A stretch of DNA of 64,000 bases, from positions 49,258,347 to 49,322,346 of the forward strand of contig NC_082598.1 in NCBI RefSeq assembly GCF_030936135.1. The letters run 5' to 3'. The DNA comes from Gavia stellata (taxonomy: Eukaryota; Chordata; Aves; Gaviiformes; Gaviidae). Of the stretch, positions 13,601-28,600 are shown in pieces. The position numbers and the translations under genes were made by a program. Each line of letters starts with the position of its first letter. Positions within the stretch are counted from its first letter, which is position 1. Under the pieces are notes generated by a model. The model had not been told where the DNA came from and did no database searches. It saw only the letters and a program-made list of their open reading frames with translations.

Positions 13601-16600
13601 TACTATGTTTTGTATGCAACATCTACCTTCTCTCTCTTTACAGCAGACAGTTTTATTATCAGCAACAAAAAGTGCCAGTGTTACAGAAACTTCTAAACCA
13701 AGGAATCATAACAACCCAAATGCAGGTATCTAAAGACTGCCTCTCTTGCTCAGAAACTCCAAACAACGTAAGAATACAGATTAATCCTATTAGTAGCAAA
13801 ATTCTGATTAAAAAAGTTCTTTGAGATGAAATCTCAATGCTTAAATATGCTACAGAAAAATAATTTACTCACATTCAATGTGCACAAGTGAAGGAATGTG
13901 CCCTATTCTACTTACTCCCAGGCATATTCCCCAAAGACATCCTGTAATTGAAATGACGTAACACTCTGGAACACTTTGATGACATTTCATTAGAAGCAAA
14001 ATTAATAGCAAAATGCATTTTCTATGCAAAGCAAAGTTGTCAGTTCTTGAGTCCAACCATCAACTAAAGGCAAGCATTTAAGAAATAATAAAGAACTACA
14101 GTAATTTCAATAATTTCCTGTAGTTTTAAGTGAATTACATAAGCTTTTAACACAAAGAGCATGTAGTATGTTGTTAACTACAATGTTTAGAAAAGTAGCT
14201 GCTAACGACTATATACCCTGCACAAGTCAATTAGGCTTATCTTCATCTCTGCCACTTTATTTTTTAACACTATAAAAGCCTTACATGAAGTTCCAATGAT
14301 TTCAAACTCAGGTCAGCAAATGCATCTCCAAGTTGCCTTTGGGTATGTACCATCTGGAAGAGTTGTGTGGACAGCGTCTGTGCCAGTCTCAGGATATTTT
14401 CGTATTTTTTTTTGTTATCTCTCAATACATCTATTTGAGCTTCTAGTTCCAGATCTACTGTTCTTGAGCCACGACCCAATTTTTCAGAGATGATCTGACG
14501 TGTACACTGGGGAAAAAAATTTAAATTATAAAGAATCAAGTATATTCAAGACAACACAGCATACACCCATTTTCAGCTTCAAGGGACATATAATTACACA
14601 CAATTCTTTCACAATCACCCCTCCCAATATAAGTTTGCACAACAAACTGAAAAAACAACACACTCTTTAGAAGTTTATCAGGACTCAGCAAGAACAGCTG
14701 GACAAGTCTCAACTCCTACTAAGATGAATATTCAAGTTAGCAAATCAAGAGCATAACTAATTGTTTCTCAAGTAAAAGAACACTTATCTCTTTTTAGGTT
14801 TGGTGAATCTCATTAAGTTAAAAGAAGCAATTTAGCCCACTGCATTAAAGTCAGTTAATGGGAATATTACTAGTTCTGCATAAAAATATCTAGTTAGTGA
14901 TCTTTTGGGCTTTGTCTATCAGCCATCCAATTCCAGATCATCCATGTTATGTTTTCCAAAAATGTTATTTTTGGGGTTTTTTTGGGGAAGAGGTAAGGAG
15001 GTGGTGGTTTTCAGCATGTTTTTTAAAGCTGACTGGGAAACTGGGAACTCCTACTGAGAAATATGTAAAACTATTAAAACACATTTCTCATTATTTATAC
15101 ATCTATAAAATGGAGCTGATTGTCTCAGAAATACTTACTATTTCTTTTCTGTCACAAGTCAAATTCTTAAGAGATTTGCAGTTCATTAACACAGTGAGCA
15201 GAAAATGTGCTATTACAAGGCTGTAGACACTTTCACCCAGCCAATGGCTGTGACAGCTCAGGCTGCTACCACATTCCACTTATCTGTGACACCTTCTCTG
15301 CCAGAGATTTGAGCCCAACTTGGCAGTGAGCCTCCCAAGATGCACATTGGGATTTCCCTTAACCAAGACATAGGAGAAACCATTTGCAAAGCAGATGTGT
15401 AGCAAAGCCATACAATTTCTCTATGGAAAGCAGGAATTATTTACTGTTATAGTAAGTTCCTTGAAGTTAATCTGTGGTCCCAAGAGGTGAAGAGATAACC
15501 AAGTTACACATTTGAAGAATTACTGCTAGAAACAGAATTACAAAGAAACAAAGTTAGTAGTCAAGGCCACAACTACTCTGAAGGGACTTAACCTAAGCGC
15601 AAAGCTGCTATCTTTTTAGGTGAAATAATGCCCAAGCCTATCTTATACCATGTTCCCTAAATACATTACAGCACTGGATTTCCCAGGGTTTCCAGATTCA
15701 AGGACTTTAGTTTAATCCAGTCTTCACTTACATCCAAAGGAGATACACATTTAACCTGCTAGAAATTTTATGTCCTTTCTAAATTTAGTAGACAAACACA
15801 GGAAATACAGGAATGATCATGCAGAACAAATTGGTCTTAACTCATAAGCTTTAGATTGGAAGGTACAGACTATATCGGCTACTTCATTAGATTCAACCAA
15901 TTAACAAGAAAGAGCACAGCTAATCGAGGAGACATTTGTCTGTCAAGAATCAGAAATTTGGGAGAGCATAACAAATCGTATCAACACAGAATACAACTTT
16001 ACTACCAAAGTCTGCAAGAGAAATTGCAAAATACAGCTTAGCAATCAGTGTGGTCAGAGCATAAATAAGCATTTTACTAGTAACTCTGGAACTGATGGAC
16101 AAATTTTGGCTATTTTCAAAAAAAGCTGAGACACACATACACCCCTATGGAGATGCAAGAGAAAAATCTGAATCATGGAAGGCAAAATTTTTGGAAGCAA
16201 GAATAAATTACAAAGGAAAGAATTATTTTCAGCCAAGGAGTATTTGCTTCAGAAGTTACAGCAAAACACCTAAAAAAATCCCCAGCAGTGACAAGTGAGG
16301 AAAATCTAGTAATTGGAAAGACTTACACTGCATACTTCGTTAAACTGAGACGTAGCTAAAGTTGAACACTGAGACTGAACAAGAATACTTGAGAAAGACG
16401 ATGCATCTATCTATTTTGATTTAATCTGGTTCTAAGCAGACTAGTACAGACAGACACACAAGTTGCTGTATATTCTCACTAGCAAAAGGAGAAAATGCCA
16501 CACATTAATTCCATTTTGCTTTGTTCTAAAAGATATCTATAAAGAACACTGTCCTGAATAAGACCATGCTCCTCAAAAAGAAGTCACACAAGGCAAAGTT

Positions 16601-19600
16601 CAAGAAAAACAACTCTCTCAAAGAAAAAAATTCAGCAAAATACATTTAAGAGAAATATATTTTGAATTGCATATGTTAAAAGATGAACAGAGACATTACT
16701 GGACATGTCTCAGAAATAAATGATCCACTAGTAGCCAGTATTAAAGAGAGGCTTGTAAAACAGTTACACTGTTTTTTTTTCTCAAAGTTTAAGAAGTTGT
16801 ATGAAAACCAAAGATAAGCTTTTTATTAAAATTGCTGAAAATCAAGAAGAGTCACAACTTTTTTGTGCCTATGTTGTTCTGCTAAACTGAAAACACCGTT
16901 CTCACCCAAAGGGGGAGGCAGGGGAAGGGGGCAAAGAACAGAAAAAGCTCTTGTCACTAGATTATGGAAAGAAGGGCCACTTCTTTTGAGACTAATTCAT
17001 GATTAATAGGCACCATAAGACTGGAGAGAGTGAAGAGGGACAGTAGTTGCAAAGGCAACAGAATAATCTTATCAAGTTATAAATTACAGGAAAATACAGT
17101 CTTTCAAAACTCATGGTTAGGCTAGACAGAAGAGCAGCTTTAACCTCCTGTGATTTTTGGTTGGAAACAGTTTCTTAGAACAGAAATAAAAGTGGGAGAT
17201 AACAAAAGCAATTGTCTCTCATTCACAGAAATGCATATGGGACAAAAAGCAAGGTACTCAAAATATATGAAGGCATACTTAATCTCTTCACAGATGGGCA
17301 TGACTTCTGAACATATCCCATAATTTAGATTTCACAACTCCTGATACAGACACCATGACAGAGGAACTACTCCTGTCAGATTCCTAAAGAACTTCCTAAC
17401 AGCAAGTTTCACCACTAACTCCACTTGCAGATTAATGTCTGGTACATTGAATACCATGGCTTTCAGCTCAGAGGGGTTCAACTGCTGACTTCCCTCCACC
17501 AACCATTTACCCCTGCCCTTTATTTCTGCATCTTCTAACCTATGATCAGTTAGCTATTATGAGATAAGGAGGAGACTTCTTCCCACGACCTTCCTAATGG
17601 GATCCAAAGCAAGCCAGTATGTACACACACTGAAATACTGTCCTTAACCAAATTAAATATGCTTTTTGTTTATAAAGTGTTTTCAAATGTATAGCATCTC
17701 CAGTGGCATTAGCATAATGCTCCCTAAACTCAAAATTAGCTCTCTTTGAACAATCCTATTCCTCCAAAAAAGCTGTACAAGAAGTCAGTATGGGACTCTA
17801 GAAAGATCATAACTGACATATCTCCTTAGGCATATTTGGGAAACAACTTCAAGCTTTCAAAAAACCAGATTCATTTAGTATCCTGAAAGTGCTAGTCTTT
17901 GTTTGCTATGGCATAACTGGTGGGATTCTGAATTTCAGGGAGGGAGCGGTTTAAGCCAAGAAAGAAACCTAAAAATCCAGACTTTGCAAAGACTACTGCC
18001 AAAGAAATAATGTTCTAAACAAGGAACTGAGACCACTTTTCCCAGCATTTTTCACTAGTCCTCTGGCTATTGCTTCATGTAAGTGGGTTTGTAATCATTC
18101 TGCGATTGAGACATGGGGATTCTTTTGGTTTTGTTTTCTAAATCAAGGCACCAAAAAGACAGAATAAGGTCAAGTCCTCTCCTATTTAGTTGTGGTATAG
18201 CAGATTCAATCTCAAGAGTCAATGTTTCTTAAACAGACAGAGAATTTTAAAGAATGGCTTCAGCTGAATAACACACATTCTGATTGGACCACAGCATGCT
18301 CCAGGAGTAGCTGACAGACTTCTGCAGTTCTACAAAATTTAGGTTACAAGAAAAGTAGAAATTCTGAAAGCCATTTAATTAGACATAAAAAAAAATGCAA
18401 ACTTCGGATTCTAACACAAAGAACAGAATAAGCATTTACTGGTCAGTAGGAACGTCTCCATCCCTGCTTCCCATCCTCACTGGGGAGGAAGTCCTTATCT
18501 GGACTTAAGAACACTGAAGGGATTCAGAGCTGTGTTTTACAGGGGAAGTTTTTTCCCACAGATTCTTCATTTCTTCATGGTTTGATGTAGACCCCACTGA
18601 TGTACAAGCCATCTGCCCACACCTCTGTCATTTAAGTTTCAGGCATAACAAAAAGCTATTTTTCAAAACAGGTCTTTGTTTAAAACTCCTGTTAGTAATG
18701 TATTCCTTGACATTTGTTCCTTACCTTTTTAATGAGAGTCACTTCTGGCAAATTGGTGTGCTTTAAGCACCTTTTCTTTATTCTTTTGTTATTATTTTAA
18801 TTTTACCAAATCCCAACCATACAAGACTAAAACACACACGAATTGACACAACAATTCCAACACTAAGAAAAAACAATCAGTGAAGACAAAACAAAAACAT
18901 CAGAATGGTGATTAACAAGTATGGAACTTGTAGATGGGCCTGACTTTTTCCCTTCAGCTAAAATGTTATTGTATCAGCAATCAACTCAAAGATAGCAAAA
19001 AGATTTAATTATAATCATTGGTGCTGTACACTCTGTATATTCTGTATGTTGAAGTGGACATTAGAAATGGAACATTCTTTAACTTGTTAAATCAATAATA
19101 CCTATGAAAGATTTTCCACTTAAAATCAGGGACTTAAAGAGGCTTACAAAGAATGCAACACTTGGAAAAAAACTAAGCCTTCCTTACGCATGCTTGCTTA
19201 TGCTCGCTGCAACAACAGATTACTTTCATACAGTAGTACAATACTTCAAAAGCTTTATTCCGATCTAGTAGCAAACTCATCTACAATACACACACACACA
19301 AATATACGTCTGCATACCTTGTAAGTGTTTAGGCTCCACTTTCTCACCAATTCCAATTTCTCCATTGCTGGATTCTTTACTTCATCTGCTAACACAACAG
19401 GTCCACTACTCTGCTGAGCTCTGCCCCCTATGTCAGACACAAAGCAAATCTTCAAGGCCTTGGGTTTTTTTGTTTTAAGGGATTAATAGCAGATATGGAA
19501 GATTTGTGCAATTGCACATGCAAAAGCAGAGCAAGGTGACAGTAAGAACTTAAGATGACTATGCAGATTTTCAAAATCAATTCCAGAAAGAAATAATTAT

Positions 19601-22600
19601 TTTAAAACTCAAAGCATATATATATATATATCTCAGTATTTCATGTAGTAATAGGCTGAATAAAGCTTACCTGAATACATGGAGTTTTACTAGCCAACCT
19701 TAAAAGAGCTTTTGAGACATGTTTATTACTTAATCTGTGTTTTAAAATTCCAACAGTTGAACACCCTCTTGGATTTAGCCAATCTAAAAGTCTGTTTACA
19801 ACCTGCAGACCATTAAAGGAAAATTATCGGCATATAAAAACTGTTGTCAGAGTACAACTAATTAATTTCAAAACAGGTTTTTTTTATCTTTTCCAATGAA
19901 CATCATCCTTTCCAGAAGATGTGTTCAGCCAATATTTATTTCAACTTTATTAGCTCATTGTATCAGGAATAATTAATTCTACAAACCACCAGTATAAAGA
20001 AAAAATTTAAAGCAACAAATTAAATTATCTAGGGCCAATCACCACACATAAATTGCCAATACTTAGCATTTTCAAGCTAGTATGGGATGTCACGTGGATT
20101 TTAAGTTTTAATTTTGAAAAAAATATTTCCTAATATCCTAAATAGTAAGAACTGCAAAGCACTACCACTTTTTAAGCAACATTTTTATTTATTCATGTAC
20201 AATTTTGACTACTCCTGCCTCTAATCCCTACTGCCACCTACAGTCACCGTAGCCTTGATAGGTCATTTATGTAAATAAGAGTTTGGAAAAAAGTCTATAC
20301 AGATGCCTCAAGATACTCCTTTAGCATCAAGCTCTACTAGGTTCTTTATGTCTTCAAAATGCTGTGCAAACATTAAGTAATTAATCCTCTCAACACCCTT
20401 ATGAGGTAACTGAATAGGTCGTCTCCTTTTATATAGGAGGAAACAGACAAAGATGTTAAGTAATTTGCCCATAGGCACAAAATGAGTCAAATGGCAAAGC
20501 CTAGTTTGGGTGTTGTGAATTCCTAATGGCCACCTCATACTCTATTCTACTGGAATGTGTGATCATTGTGGCAAAAAGCACCAAAAGTTTCAGCTTTAAC
20601 CTAAATAAAAGATTTTGGTTACTCCCATTTTAGCTACTGTTTGTTATTATTAATATTTGGTAATTATTTTTTAAATTTTATAGAGCAAAAAGCAGCATAC
20701 AGAAAGGAAAGCAGAGGTTACTTTGTGAACTGTTAAAAGCCAGAAATGAGAGCCACCAAAAAACCCCAGAATTTATATTTCCAACTAACAGTAAATCGAA
20801 TTATTATAGATATGGAGGAGTTAGTACCGTGTCAGCAGAAACAAGGGCGTTACCCATTCAGAGCTATGATACCTGTGGGAATAATTAAATCACAACCTTG
20901 TCCAGCCAGTCTGCTAGCTGCTGCACTGCTAGGAGATATAACAGATGATTTGGGTGATGCTGAGGAACCTGAAAAGGGCATATATTTAACCATGAAAATC
21001 CATCATCTTCCCTTAGAAGGCAATGTGCACTTTTACACAGATAGGGGTTTTTTTTCAAAACAAAAACATTTGCTTCAGCAACCCACTAAATAAAAGCATT
21101 CACGGAAAAGTTGCTGGAACTTCTGATGGAAATGCTTTAAGAGGTGCAGCTGTTCATGTGAACTACTCCAAGTTTTCATGATTTAATTGTTTTCTCTAGG
21201 TCATGTTGCCAAACTTTTTTGGTTTTTTTTGTAAGAGTAATCAAAATACAACTGTCAGCTTCATCAATAAAGTATATACTATCAACAGAAAATGCCATGA
21301 AAGATTGTTATATACAGCTTCCACAGCTGAAATCTCCTTTTTCAGGTCTAGGTAGATTTCACTCTGCACCGTCACTGAATGGTACTCACAGTATTAAGGG
21401 GTGAAGTAAGTTCTGATATGTGTGCCAATTTCAGATATACTTGATTAACATCTGCACCTAAGTCTGTGTAAACACACAGCAATAAGCTACCCTGAAAATC
21501 ATACCAGCCATTAGCTGTTAAGGTGTGTAATCTCCTTTCCACAAGAAAGATTTTATAGCACTTGCTTGTTCTCTTTAAAAAAAACAAACCCAACTTTAAA
21601 TGACCTGCACCACATGTGTTCTCTAAACTGTTTTAGGATTATGCTTTTCAGAGCTTTGCAACTCTTTCATATCACATAAATGTGAAGTGGCATTCTTATG
21701 AAGTTTTCAGGATTTAAAAAACAAACAAGCACATTAGCTTTTTCTGTGTAGTAATGAGTAATCATCATATTGGGGGGAAGCTTTTATTGCTTTTGCTGAG
21801 AAATTCTGAGATACTCCAGGGCTGACAGTGTGCTGGAGGAAAAGGAAATCAAACCTAAACTTCAGCAGTTTCAATAAAATTTAGTTATCAGTAACACCAA
21901 AAATATCACTCTAAGTAACAGAATCAACAATCAGCTTTTGCCTTTTAAATGTACTATAGAATGCTACTAACATGGGGTACAACTAATCCAATGATTTGGA
22001 TCCAATTCCATAGAAAAGACGAGATTGAAAGATAGCTCACTTGCTGTGTCCCTCTGTAGCGATACATCGCATAAGAGCTGCAACTGGATTCATCCAGGCA
22101 TAAAAGTTTGACTGCAAGATCCTGCTAAAGGCCTAAAGACTGAATCACTTCAGTAAGCAAGCTAAGACAAGCAATTTAAAAAATCCTTATCATTTGACAG
22201 AGTATTGATGCAGCCTTATGCATGCTTCATCATTCAACATCCCCCAAATCCTAAAAGCCCTTCCCCTCCATATTGTCCACTTTGAGTGTCCTTATTTGGG
22301 CTTCATTTCTGAATGCAAACAGAAAATAGAATTTTTAGAAATAGGGCAATCATTCTACTTTTGTCCATAGTTTCATAAGAAGGCTTAGTTTCTACCACTT
22401 CTCTCCCTCTCTCTCCGATTTGGTTAGAACATTAGGAAAAATGTGAAGAAAATATCCTTGGAGGAAAACTGTGATAACTAAAGCGTTAAAAATTACATGT
22501 CCAAAGCTCATCAGTTGTGTACATAACTTACTACAGAACATTTTGATTTCAAACATATTAGTGTAGCTTGAAACACATCTTAAGACACTTTTTCCCTTAC

Positions 22601-25600
22601 AGGCTAATGCACTTAACAGCTGCAACAGTTACCCTGCTAATAGAATACAAAAAGGCAAAAATGGTGAGCAGTTTGCCATCTGCCCAGTTTTTAGCTAGAT
22701 ATTTTGCTAATTTCAAAGACTTAAAGAAACCACAGCATTCACTTTGTAATATACATGAAGTACAGCATGTAAATCACTGTTTTCATAAGCACAACATTCT
22801 ACCAAACAGGAAATGAAGCAAAAAGTAAATTAAATATATGACTACAAAGAGGCTTATTTTCACAGCTGCTCATTTGAGATCATTTCAAACCTTTCAAATT
22901 CAGAAACTGTCGAAGTGACATAATTCATTAAAATATCACTTTCACATACTATATCATGGCACTGTATTGTTTTTAGACAGATGGGAAACACTGACATTAC
23001 TGGCTTGTTTATCACTTTGTATTTCTCATTGTTTAATACTAGCTTAGATTCTCTAAAACATACATTAATACTTGCATAGTGAATTAAATATTAATTAACT
23101 AAAATCCTTCTGCTACAAACAACCACAACTCTGTGCTGAGAAAATATGAGAACAGACACTTTTTCATTAGGTAGTACCTAAAAAAGAGACCCAAAGCATT
23201 ATCGCTCCTAACTAACAACAGTACATTAAAGTAATATATGCACTATAACAAAAAAAAAGGAGAAACAAGTCTCAGGGGCAACAAAGAATTCCACTCATTA
23301 ACCTGATCCAGTTAAGTGAATTGTGTATCAAGAAATAAGTAATTCTCCAGTTATGTTTCAAATCAGAACAATACCTACAACATTTAAAGAAAACTTCAAT
23401 GCAATGTAATAGTAAAATTCTTCATTCTGACACCATTTCAAGGTGCTGAAAGACTTCTCTTCCTGTAAATGCAGACCAATTTAACACTAAGTAGTTTCCA
23501 CTAGTCCCTTGACAGATACTACAAGTGTAGCATATATTCTGTATTTTAACAACCCAGCTACCAGAGAAGATAAACAGGTTGTCACTAATGCACATCTCAG
23601 TGTGTACATTTGTACCAAAATGCTCAAAGCGGCTACAGAACGTTGTATTCCTGACCATATGAAAATATGCCTAAAGATTTTACATTGAAAAATAAAGACA
23701 AAAAAGCAGTTACCTTTACCTGGAAATGGTCCTGCCTCAACGACTCCCTCTTTGGTGCTGTCAAAGCCGTGAGATGTTATTTTGGTTTCAGAAAGTCCAA
23801 GTCCAGCTGGTAATGAACGTTTCAAGTCCTTGGAAATATTTGAATAAAAATTGAAAATTAATGTTTTAAAAAAGATAAAATTGACTCAAAAGTATTATAA
23901 TGCAATTTCAGCAGCTCTCAGACAGGCAGTTCTGCCTTTAGCCTGGCACGTCTTCGCTGGTGTCACAGCATTCTAGTGTGATGCACAAATAAACCACAAA
24001 TAAATGAGAAACACTAAGTATAGCCTGTGTATGTATTCTAGAATTTTTTTTTATATTGATGAACAACTAGAATGCCATCTCTTAGAGCAGCAGTACCAAA
24101 AACATGGCCCACAACATCATGTTATGTGGTCTGAAGCTGGTCCAAACAACCATATCAGTTTAATAATGTTTCCAATTAAAAACTGCCAGGGCTATAGAAT
24201 GATCTAAGACTAAGAACAGACAACATTTTACAAACCAAAAATGTGGAAGCAACTATCATAATGTTAAAGATTAAAAAAAATTATTTCACTGTAAACAAAA
24301 AATAGCTTTAGAATTCACAGCATCCTTAATTTCTACAAATAGCACATGAAATCTCTAATATTCAACATGGGAGAAACATCCAGAAAGGCAACACTTCAAC
24401 AGCTTCCTTCTGAGCACCTGCTCTACATCACAAGTGCTCAGAGCACGAAGTTGCCATTTACCTGTTTGCTTTTGAAACTCATTGACTTAAAATTGCCCGA
24501 GATCACCTTGTTTAACTTTTCAGAGCTAGATTAACTACTACAACCAACTTTCAGGCAACTGAAGTCTTCACAGAAACCCAGTGCAGACCTATTACTGAAC
24601 TATGAATTCATATACCATAATTCACATACCATCCTACTGCCCATTTTTGCTATCTTACCCACCTCTACAAATAGCTCCCAAAGGTTTCCTGGACTATGTT
24701 TCCAGCCATCTGACTGAAGTTTAAGCTTAAGCTTCTGGTGTTATGGAATATACTTAATGCTTTAAAAAAAGTTCAGGTATTCAAAGCAATCTGAAACTAC
24801 TAATTCATAAAAGTAAAAAGTGAGTAAAAAGCTACTCCGGGAGCGAAAGCAAAAAGGTAAAATACACTTAAAAAAAAATTAAGCATCAAGAAATTGGAAA
24901 ACTGGCAGTTTCTGGAGTCAGGTACTCTTTTGCATCCCCTCTGCTTCCATGGAGAGGCAAAAAAGATGAAAAAGTATAGAGGAGCAATAGTGAAATTTGC
25001 AGAGAAAACCTATACGTAGCTTTAAAATGTCAGTGCCTGGACATGTGCAGTAACTATTTATGATATATGCAATGCTTCTAATTACAAAGAAAACACAACC
25101 TTTAAAATCCAATCCATGTTTGACACATTACTGTACTCGCTCGATCCACAAACCAGAAGCAAGCTAGCGGGTAAGAATGATATTGCCTAGAGGCTCAGAC
25201 TGTCAAGAAGTGGCTTTGGATCACATCCTCAGAGATTTGGTTAGTTGTCTTTAGTTTAAGACAAACTCCTGGGAGGAGGAAAAAAGGAAGAGCTACAAAC
25301 ATATGAATTCCAGCAGAACAGAGATCTTGTTGACATCGAAAACCCAGGACATTATTGCAATCAGAGTAACCAAATCCTATAGCCATATTTTCACTCATAT
25401 GAACTGGCTATTTAATAATAGGTTGTGCTATATTTGTGTATCTGAAGCATTATAAAAGAAAAATAAACAGCATGAACAACAAATAGTAGTCACATGCAGA
25501 ACCTGATCTCACAAATTAAGCATATCACAACACTGGATACATACTGTTTTCAGTCTTCACAACTGACTTGACACTGATGCTTCCATTTAAGTACTTGCAG

Positions 25601-28600
25601 TTGGTGGTATGCTGGAAAGCCTTTGCTTCAACTTCGTTTAGCTAATAAAGTCCATTTAACTCAAAATATAGCAAGTCACTAGGAGCCAAAAAAGCAGAGA
25701 CTTGAAAAAGGATAACCAGATTGCAGAAGAGAAGATGCATTGATTTAACAAAAAGGACATGGCATCAATTTTTTTTTCCTGAAGGCACCTTGGCACGTTG
25801 TATAGTTTTCAGAAATATCTAAATCTGTAGCCAAAGAAATGTAGACAGCTAACCTGCTTAAGCATGTTCGCAATAGGAATCTAAGCAATCATCTGTATTT
25901 AAGGTTAAAATGCAGAACATCTGCTTTGTAAAGACAAAAGTTTAGATACAAACTTGAGCAACTGTACTACTTCTGTACATTCAACTTAATTCAAATTTGA
26001 AGCCAAACAAACTACAGTTAAATAAATCAGAATATTACAATATATCCTTCTCTAAAATAAAAACCTGATAATTGAATCATGAAAACTATTAAGATCTACA
26101 GTTTTGTTCTTTTTTTTTTACAGATATATATACATATGTATGTATATGTACACAAACACGTATTTGTTCAGAGATCTACACTTCTTTTCATTGGCAAAAA
26201 GGCAAACATCAGTACTGCATTCAAACCTGTTTTAAAACACCTATATTAACCAGTTGAAATATACCCTGCTGAAGAAAGATATCCTTGCATATGAATTCAA
26301 AAGAAAGATTTACCATTTGTTGACATGACCAGAATTGTCATCAAAAAGTCAGTGATCATCAATACACTACCTTTTTGTTGTTTATAAACATGAAAGGTAC
26401 TGTGGAGACACGCTTCCGCAGATAAACTTCAATTTTTAACATGTCATTCTTGCAACTGATTGTGCTTGCTCTTTTTTTTTTTTTTTTACAAGTGTAGATA
26501 AACAAAAAAGCTACCCGAAAATCTGTAATCGTTCTGACAAAGCAATCTATCCCTTCAATAATTTATTAAGAAGGATAATTTAGAAACAGCCGTAGAGTAA
26601 GAAAAGATGTGCGCAAACCTTCACATTTAAGAAAAGATATAACAGTATATTTCTTTTTTGTTCCCACCAAATGTAGGTTTGCTGTTACAACACGGGAAGT
26701 GAGGACAGATTTCCCTACTACAATGAAGTGATTATATTTTGACTACCTATTGCTCCTCTAGCTAAGAGGAAGATTTTGATGATCAGAAGATCGCTTTCAG
26801 ACTCAGAAGTGGTTTCCCCCTTCTTCGTAAAAGAGAAATCAAGTCTTTAGAATTCAGCAAAATTTGTTGATATATTTCAAAACCACAAATCTGTTAAGGG
26901 ATCACCATCACACAAAAAAAAGCTTAATTCATAATTTTCAATTGTATGAGGCTGAAAACCATTGCATGTTTATGCAATTGTCATCTAGCAGAAGTATTTT
27001 AATATTGTACATTCACTGAGACACAGAGCTAGAGGTATAAAAACCCTACAACTCAGAAGATTCCCAAGAAGTCAAAAGGCTGGATTACCTATCTCATTCT
27101 CAGCTATCTAGCATGCTAAAGGCTCAAAAGAAGTAAAAGAATGAAATACAGATACGCAGAACAGCTGCAAGAGCTTAATTTGGTCTAGTCAAGACAGTGC
27201 AAACCTATATGGTATAGAGCATTTAAACCATTTTAACCCTTTGTTAAAATCCCGTTTTAAGTAGTTCAAATCACCATATTAAACTAAACAAATTTTAGTA
27301 AGGTTAGCCTTATTTATATGACTCTAACAGGGATATTCATCAGTTTATTACACAGTTCATCTAGATGAACCAGTATGAATTTTTGATGTATCAATCCTGT
27401 TGAGACAGTAGACGACAAAATAGTCACTCAGAATGCATGTTCATGAAGGAATGTTGGCTGAATTACAAGGCTATTTCCAAAAAAATACTTCCCAACCATA
27501 CTCTCCATAATAATCTAAAATGAAGAGGGGAAAGATACCAGAACTGTATTGTTTCTCCACCAGCAGAAACTACCTTAACAGAAATTTCAAAGCTCGCCTA
27601 CTTAGTCAAAGCTCACCTACTTAGTCAAAGCTTAGTAGAAACTAAGCCGCAAGTAAGCAAACATTGTATTAATTTCTTAGTTATGTCAGTCCATTATTAA
27701 TACATGACTAAGCATCATCTTTTGCTTAGTACCAACAGTAAGTTTAAAAGATACGGTTTTAATTTGCCTTTCCTACCTTGAGTAAAGGTATTTAAAAAAC
27801 CCCACATCTCTACCTAGTTCAAGGAGTCCATTAAAAGTGGAGCAACTAAACTGGGATCAATCACATGCTTGTTTATTTTTTTAATGATGGATGACATTTT
27901 AAATAAAACTACTGAAGTTACCTTTAGGGAAAATTTGTAACACATCTTATTGTAAAGTTCACAGTTTAAAGTTTCAAAGATTACAAGACCCATGAAACAA
28001 AATGTTATGTAGATAGACATAACATCTATCCAGTAAGGTAACTGGCTCTGAACTTCTCACCCTAATTTGTGCGCAAGTGGAGCTCCTTGTACGCATTCAG
28101 CATTTTCTCTTCTCTTTGCTGTATCATACCACTCAGCTCCTACTTTCCATGAATTAAGCCACTAGATCCTCACATCAGTACAAATTCAAGCATAAAAATA
28201 AATGGGAGGAGAGCTGAAGGCTTTTATCTATGCTGGCGTGGCAAACAACATGGACTGACACATTTCTATTCTCCAATACCTTGTTCTTCACTCAGAAGCC
28301 CCTTTCTACTATTACATCCCTTTTGACTTACCTAATGTCATACTACAATCCAGTTTTAAATTACTTTCCCTTCTACTCTCATCATTAACATTCATATTTT
28401 TGGTTTCTAAGACTGTATGAAGCAGACCACATGGCAACAAAAAGAAATTCTGGTCTTTTTTTGTTTCATCTCCTAAAAACAGTTCTCTAGGACTGACACA
28501 CAGAAATATATTTTAAATCAGTCTACATTAATTAAAATATAATTGCCCAAAGTAAAATCTAACTATGCCAGTCAACATAACAAAATCTGAGAGATGAACT

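Larger units (their letters stand above)
19428..20872 (-). other. ARFIP1: ARFIP1 intron with MIR-like SINE
   Basis: About 1.4 kb. It contains an (AT)8 run at 19616-19631 and an old MIR/CORE-SINE-like element at about 20345-20545. No other feature was identified. Confidence 0.85.

Noticed and set aside
14296-14493. Plus-strand frame of 65 codons
   Set aside because: Antisense shadow of the ARFIP1 exon at 14285-14506.
20746-21093. Plus-strand frame of 115 codons
   Set aside because: It overlaps the ARFIP1 cassette exon on the opposite strand, whose homology, phase and splice sites are convincing.
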